DNA from: Ypsolopha sequella | Lineage: Eukaryota > Arthropoda > Insecta > Lepidoptera > Ypsolophidae | NCBI GenBank assembly: GCA_934047225.1 | Contig: OW203989.1 | Span: forward strand, 18,327,977 to 18,391,976 | Length of the DNA: 64,000 bases | Direction: 5' to 3' | Shown here: one piece after another, positions 58,077-64,000 of the stretch | How the letters are laid out: each line of letters opens with the position of its first letter | How positions within the stretch are numbered: position 1 is the first letter of the stretch | The notes under the pieces: model-generated | Database searches by the model: none | What the model saw: the letters and a program-made list of their open reading frames with translations, nothing else | Told to the model about the DNA's origin: nothing | Program-made: the position numbers and the translations under genes

Positions 58077-61000
58077 TTAAAATCTTTTGGAGCAACTGAT
58101 CTTCTCCAAAATGGAATTTCTTTTGTGAATGAGAATTTCGATAAAGAGTAGAAAAACAGCAACAATGATGCCATAAGTCAAAGCCAGGAGAGCAGGGTAG
58201 CAGTCAACCATACTGACAGACACAAAGTTTGCTCCTCTGCTAGAGCATTTAGGTCGTTTTTCATATAGAAGAAGGTTTTCTCGATTTTGCAGTCCATGTT
58301 CTTGAATGCGTTTAAACCTGAAAATCAAACTAATAAACCAAACTCTTATTTACTCAAAAATACAACAGAGTAGCTAAAGAAAATCTTACCCAATTTTAAA
58401 CATTTCCTTATAGGGTGTATTCTTTCTTACAGCCAACCAAGGATCGATGACTTGTAAATATTCGATTTCTTTAAGACCACATTTTTCACTTTCATGAAAG
58501 AATTTCCCAACAAACTTGTACCCTACTCCGGTTTCCATGTGAAAAGCAAATAGACCCTGAAATATACTAAAACTGTTCAAAATGACTTTATTCAATTGTT
58601 TTTAGATAAGCACCAAAAACTAAATGTACCTTTTATTTATCCTTTAAATCAAAATGCTTTGTTTAACATGTATAATTATAATATATAAATAACATAAATG
58701 TAAAAATCAAATAAAATACTTAACAATTATATACACTTATAATATGAAATACAAATGTAATTGCTGCACCCTAACAGGGTAACATGATCTAAATGTAATT
58801 TACATGTTGTCCAAATAAATGAATATGAAATAAAAAATAAAAACAATATAAAATATGAAACTAAATAGAATAATATCTACCTTCTGCATATTCTTAACTC
58901 CTTCTTCTAACGTCATAAAACGGGGTTTAGTTCCGGGTGGAGCAATTTTCTTCTGGTAAATAGCTCGCCTTACTGGCTCGGTTGCTGTCTGTTAAAAAAA
59001 CATTTCTTTCACTTAAAAAGGGGTCATTGTTAATTCAAAAACGGGTTAAAGCTACCGTTTAGCCATAGAAACGAAAAATAATATGAAAATTAAACCAAGC
59101 CTTCTGAAAATCGTCACTCATAGATATAGATAGAAAAATCCAATAAATGTCCTCCATAATTCTAAAATCAAACATGGCTAAGACGAACCTTTTCATCTTA
59201 GAAGAAACGTATGTCCAGCATAATACAACAAATGGAGTTAAATTTGTAGAACTTGTAGAATAAGTATCTGAGAGGTAATATCTCACCGAGAAGTAATATT
59301 TATTATAGACAGTGTCGTGGACGCCGAACTTGATCCTGGAGCGCAGGAGGTCGTCCAGGGTCCGTATTTGAGAGGAGCTCGATTGCAGCAACGCGACGAT
59401 GTTAGCGGCGTATGACGTATAGAGGAACATCAGGGCTAGGAAGAGAACCAGCATCACCACTCGTCCGAGAGAACCTTCAAATGTTTTAATTAGCAATTAA
59501 TTTTGTTTAAGGAATAATAAATTCGCTTTTGAAACAGACACTACATGCATTAAAAGGCGGAAATATTTTTACGTGTTTTATATATACATAAATATGCAAA
59601 TATCTGTCTCTGTTCATACTGTAATATCAATAAGTATAAAATCTGTACCTACAATGAATATTATCAATAAAGATACAATACATATTTATTTGTCTATGTC
59701 TTTTCACTTGGTAGTACTCGTATATAGCTTGAAAACCACTGAACGAGTTTTTACGAAAATTCAAGAAGTGCTACAATTTTACCTTTAAGTTCTACATAAC
59801 TTCCCTGTTGGCACGTAGCACCGAATACCAAGAAAAATACATCACTGAGTTTATCTCGCAGAACACTTGGGTTTTTGTCCCTCTGAAACAAAAGCATTTA
59901 GTCACATGAAATTTACCGGCAGACTCCAGAGTTTGAAGGCACAGATTTATGATATTATATCGTGTTCTAATACTCCTCTTAAAATAACCTACTGATTATG
60001 AATTGGCACTCAACTTGACTTAAGAAGTAAAGGAGTTAGATTGGCCTATAGAATCATTCTGAACATAATCTTACCGATTCCACCTCATGTCCATACTTTT
60101 TCCATTCCCAAACCGTGACCAAGAACAAAGCAATAAACAAAAGAGCTATTAGAGCCAAGGAGCTGTACCAGACCGTAGTTCTAAATGACAGGAGAAACAG
60201 GTTGTTTTCATAGGAGAGCTTCGGTTGCTGAAAGACGAACTTTGAGCGGGTCGGTGTGGGACTGGCGATGTAGTCTACAATTGATTTCCGTTGTAATGTG
60301 AAAAACATCGGGGATCCTGAAAATAGCATAAAATTTAGTCCAAACAAGTTAAAAGTGAGATCAAGCTATCCTTTGTCAAATATTATATAAAGTTGTCTAT
60401 CATAAATTATATGTTTTGCAACAGTCCGTAAAAAAATTACCGATATCAATAAAAAAAATTACAAAAATACAGTCGTAGTAAATATTATCATTTAATAATA
60501 TATCCAACACAAATATGAATGTGAAAAACTTGCAAAGTTCCGAATAAAAATGTTCTGTTCAACGAGGTAACGCTGCCAGTCTCTTGGGTACTCTCCCCAG
60601 CGGCAACGATCTAAATCAAATTTTTCATTTAATTTAAGATATTTTTAATTAGTATATAATTTTCATTTTTTAGTCCATGGCTGTTTTACCTTTTAGTTCA
60701 AAGTTCTACTTAGTTTTAGTATCCTCTGAATGAGTAGGTAACAAACTTTAATACTGCCAAATTTCGTGATGACTAGTGAGTCGTATTTCGCTTTTACAAA
60801 CATATATTATGTAGAACGCCAAAGGGGTATCAAACTAACACCTTCACAATTTGAATTGCAACGTATTCCTAGCAGGTGCCAAATTTCAAGTTTGTATTTG
60901 GGCTCTATAGTTTCAGAGATTTCGTAATCGAGTTATTGAGTGAGCAGTATTTCACTTTTATATTTATAGTTATTATTTTTAGTAGCTGTTGTTTAGCAAG

Positions 61001-63885
61001 CTTTAGCGGAACGCATGGGCTGTCAATTCATACATCTGCATCTAACTAGTTGGTCAACACGAGTCACCGAGTGAGTACCTTCTAAGTATTACCTCAGGAT
61101 AAGTAATATAATAACTGTTCCAAATTAAAGTATAAATAAAAATCCATTTATTTATTCTATAGACTTACCTCCAATTTCCACTTCATTTCGCAACAAGTAA
61201 CCAGTCATACCGGTCCAAGATCCATTGATGAGGTAGCCCCAAGAGTTTGTAAAAATATATTTTCTACCCGCATTCAGAAAATCTAGGAGATGGTTCGTAG
61301 TAGGGAAGTTGACCTTTGTTATTGTGTCTATGTGGTCGTTCCTGAAATATTTTTGAGAATAGGGGGGACTGGGAACTATCTACAACTAGTCGGGAATTTC
61401 TTGTTACCTGACTAGTGTTACTAGCATTATGTACCTTGATAACAACAAACTTTCCTTCCCTCAGGCTATTTGTAACGGTTTTGCAGAGCATTTTTCCTCG
61501 GTTTATGCGGCATGATAGCAGCAATTTTGAAATTACTTCTCCGTCTAACTTATCGTGTGATTATTTGTCAACTATCAAATGACTATATATTATGGCTCTA
61601 ATCTTGGTTCTAAATTATTTTTGGTATTTATAATTGATCTCTAATGTAATAACCAATTCAAAATATTCTCTTTTCGCTGATGATCTCAAAATATACAGGC
61701 CCATTTGTGACTCCCACGATGTGTCCCTGTTACAGAGAGATCTATCACAGGTCCTTCAATGGAGCATTAGAAATAAACTGCCCATAACTTTTACGAAAAA
61801 AATACGCCAATTTTAGCTACCTATAGCCTAGACGGAAAAGATCTTGGAAAAGTGACTGAAATACGTGACTTGGGTGCTATAGTTGACAATCACTTAGCGT
61901 TCAACGCACATATTAATAAAATAATCAAAAAAAGTCTTGCTATGTTGGGATTCGTTTGGCGCAACTGCCGAGAATTTAAAAATGTCACAAATTAAAATTG
62001 CTTACTGTGCATTGGTGCGCAGCTCTTTGGAGTATTACTCTGCAATCTGGAGCCCTCACTACAATTGTCACATTGATAGGCTCGAAAGAGTACAGAAACG
62101 TTTCCTTTACTATCTTAGCGGACATCAAGGCAGACGTCGCTCTCTGGCGCATTACTCGGACCGATTAAAAGATTGTAATTTTATTGATTGTAACTGGAAG
62201 ATAGACGTCATAACGCTGACCAGATAATTTTGTTAAAAATTTTTAACAATAAAGTTATTTCTCTTCAATTACTTTCCAAATTAAATATTATAATTCCTCG
62301 TAAGAGTGCCGGGTTGTTAATTACCGTCCATTTTATATCCGTTCAGCAAGAACCAATGTTGGTAAATACTCGATTATAAATAGAATGTGCAGACAGAATA
62401 ATGTACGTTTTGTAAAAGATCCTCAGGTTTTTGACTTGTTTTCGTGTTCTTTTATAAAATACAAACAACACTTAATAAAACCATGTACCTAATAAGTTTA
62501 TTGTACTTACATTTATCATAGATATAGATTTAATTTTCTGTTTTATTTTATCTTTTTTTATTTTTTTCATAATTATTAAGTTATGCCAGATCGGAGTGCG
62601 TGAAGTCTTACTTGTTTTGTGTTGTGAATGTTGTGTTTATGACCAAATAACGTCATACATTTAATTCCAATTGAATTGCATTCCAGCAAGGTACAGGCCG
62701 CGTCCTGTTAAAAGAGCTGGAAGCGATAGGTTTGCGCATGGGTACACTCGCTCACGAAAGTACTAGGCCTATTGTTTTATTTGTGAACTAACCTCGGCTT
62801 CGTATATTGGTTATTTATAGGTAGATTGAAAAATATATCAGATAGAATATCACTAAATAGAATTAAAACCACACAATACATACAATCGCCGCCAGCGCTC
62901 TTTTAACAGGACGCGAACTGTATCTACCAAGATATTTCCGACGGGTTGTACATTCCGGATTGAAATGGCTTGCAATGTTCTCCCACAAAATATTTTATAA
63001 TCTAGCAAATATCCTTATTTTTGCCCATTGCGCATCTGTTTACTACATATTTCACTTTAAACGTTTATTTAAATTATACTAATAAAATATGAACTGTGCA
63101 AATGGACAAAAGTATTTCAAATGTACATATGGAGGTATATAACCTACCTATCACTATCTCGGTTATTCTCTTAGGCAGGAAAAATTTTAAAAACTTAATC
63201 AAATAAGGAAAATACACAAGTAAAATGTATGTTTTACTCGCAAATATCTACATATTTTTGGTCCTATCCAACGACATTCTATACCGGCAGCGTATGGATA
63301 GGGCGAGGCGCTTGCCTTGTTTGGGCTTTGTTATTGTATGACATGCTTGGTCCATGGTATATAATGTCGTTGGTCCTATCAATACAAAATAATTTCGGAA
63401 ATGTTGATTATATGCTATAAGATCTTTTACTTACACCATGTCATCCAAATGGTTGATACTGTCTTCGTCAGTTAGAACGTAGCAAATAGATATCACGTGT
63501 CCATTTAAATTCGATCTACGTTTAGCTGCGGTGTCGACCAAATTCGTTGATTTTCTGAAACGTTTTTTTTCATCCCAGGTGCCATAATGTTCTGTTCGCC
63601 ATACGTTTCTTGGACTAATTTTATAAACTGAAAATATAATTCAGAACGATTTTTATTTATTTCGATACTACTTGTTTAAAAATAGGTATCAATCTCCAAA
63701 TACTCACTCAAATGTACTGCATAAGTTCCGTTTTTTATATGTAAAGCCAACATGACTTCTGAATCTGGCAGTATATCAATGTGATCTATGGCCGAAGGGA
63801 TGATGCTTTCAGTATCTTCTATTACCCTGGATCCACTTAGTAAAAGCCAGCGAAATGGAGAGCGAAAGTGTCGTTCTATAGCGCT
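58077..63885 (-). CDS. IR75: IR75-clade ionotropic receptor, 3' nine exons (copy B, 5' end outside window)
   Basis: Nine minus-strand exons correspond one-to-one to exons 3-11 of the neighbouring copy: 63885-63708, 63627-63435, 61341-61169, 60316-60075, 59882-59783, 59474-59287, 58988-58881, 58556-58390 and 58317-58077, 1590 nt with the stop. Phases are the same as in copy A, and seven exons have the same length (193, 173, 242, 100, 188, 108 and 167). The product has HFRSPFRWLLL (a typical IR75 amino-terminal motif), SPMFFTLQRKSIVDYIA with the S1 Arg, a pore loop with GATCQQGS, M3 ending SYAANIVALL, FHMETG in S2 and a final M4. No stop or frameshift was seen, so it looks functional. The signal peptide and first exons should lie right of the window. 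Residues differ enough from copy A to imply an old duplication. The largest intron (61342-63434) contains a broken LINE. Confidence 0.94.
61366..62530 (+). pseudogene. Broken Jockey/CR1-type LINE in IR75 B
   Basis: Plus-strand pieces, in different frames, read LDNNKLSFPQAICNGFAEHF, then after a deletion YGSNLGSKLFLVFIIDL, NSKYSLFADDLKIYRPI (the FADD catalytic box of the RT), LGAIVDNHLAFNAHINKI, and QIKIAYCALVRSSLEYYSAI. At least three frame breaks and one large deletion make it non-functional. It is antisense to IR75 B, in the 2.1-kb intron between the exons at 61341 and 63435. Confidence 0.88.
62690..62938. mobile_element. TIR element, about 245 bp
   Basis: gcgtcctgttaaaagagctg on the left is matched by agcgctcttttaacaggacg on the right, with further pairing outside (aaggtaca and gtatctacc). 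It is in the same IR75 B intron as the LINE. Confidence 0.85.
63254..63383. mobile_element. Small TIR element next to IR75 B exon 4
   Basis: tatccaacgacattctatac on the left and gtatataatgtcgttggtcc on the right are inverted. The interior is GC-richer (ggatagggcgaggcgc). It ends about 50 bp from the donor at 63435. Confidence 0.75.
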
Positions 63886-64000
63886 CTATAAAAAGGATAA
63901 AGGATATAAAAAGGATTCTGGAATATCTGTCCTGTTAAGAGTTTAATAAAGTGTATACAGAATTTAATCCATAAATAATATACACGGGTTTTTGCTCTAA

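Noticed and set aside
1..64000. tRNA or rRNA genes
   Set aside because: No cloverleaf with a GGTTCRANYCC-type T arm at the right spacing and no rRNA-like block was noticed by eye.

Overview
The window is eukaryotic nuclear DNA, almost certainly from a moth or butterfly (Lepidoptera). Genes are split into small exons of about 55-650 bp with consensus splice sites and conserved phases, separated by introns full of transposons. The protein families (insect IR75-clade ionotropic receptors, a GPI-anchored Ly6 protein) are those of an insect. Several interspersed repeats carry signatures that I associate with lepidopteran genomes, such as a LINE 3' end reading 'gtccactgctggacatagg' and a repeat ending 'actcgcacttggccggttt'. 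There is no bacterial, viral or organellar gene organisation.

Layout. (1) 1661-13808, plus strand: the last six coding exons (280 codons) of a protein resembling the DUF7064/DUF7065 insect family; its 5' part lies left of the window. Its first intron in the window carries a short BEL/Pao LTR retrotransposon with 5-bp target duplications, nested inside an older palindromic element. (2) 13809-23479: about 9.7 kb without a recognisable gene, filled with palindromic MITEs and AT-rich DNA. (3) 34757-23480, minus strand: a complete ten-exon INPP5E-type inositol polyphosphate 5-phosphatase, 641 aa, ending in a CaaX box. (4) 41845-35947, minus: a complete four-exon Ly6/uPAR-type GPI-anchored protein, 157 aa. 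(5) 41846-44683: intergenic repeats. (6) 57740-44684, minus: a complete eleven-exon IR75-clade ionotropic receptor, 626 aa. (7) 63885-58077, minus: the last nine exons of a second IR75 gene, head-to-tail with the first and only 336 bp upstream of its start codon; its 5' exons lie right of the window.

The two IR75 genes are a tandem duplication: eight of the nine shared exon positions are comparable intron for intron, and seven have identical length. The other genes show no evident functional link. INPP5E acts on ciliary phosphoinositides and insect IRs work in ciliated chemosensory dendrites, but nothing in the DNA ties them together.

I did not find a new multigene system. The most unusual signals are: 19-27-bp micro-insertions sharing one fixed end and flanked by 6-7-bp duplications; a GC-AG first intron in INPP5E whose read-through would add a polybasic CaaX tail; a tandem array in the Ly6 gene that re-copies an exon end with its splice donor; a 1.1-kb foldback element with four repeat units in each arm; and a recently inserted, internally deleted BEL/Pao element with LTRs that look identical except for one G-run. 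All exon boundaries were read by eye from splice sites, reading phase and family resemblance; no alignment or transcript data were available.
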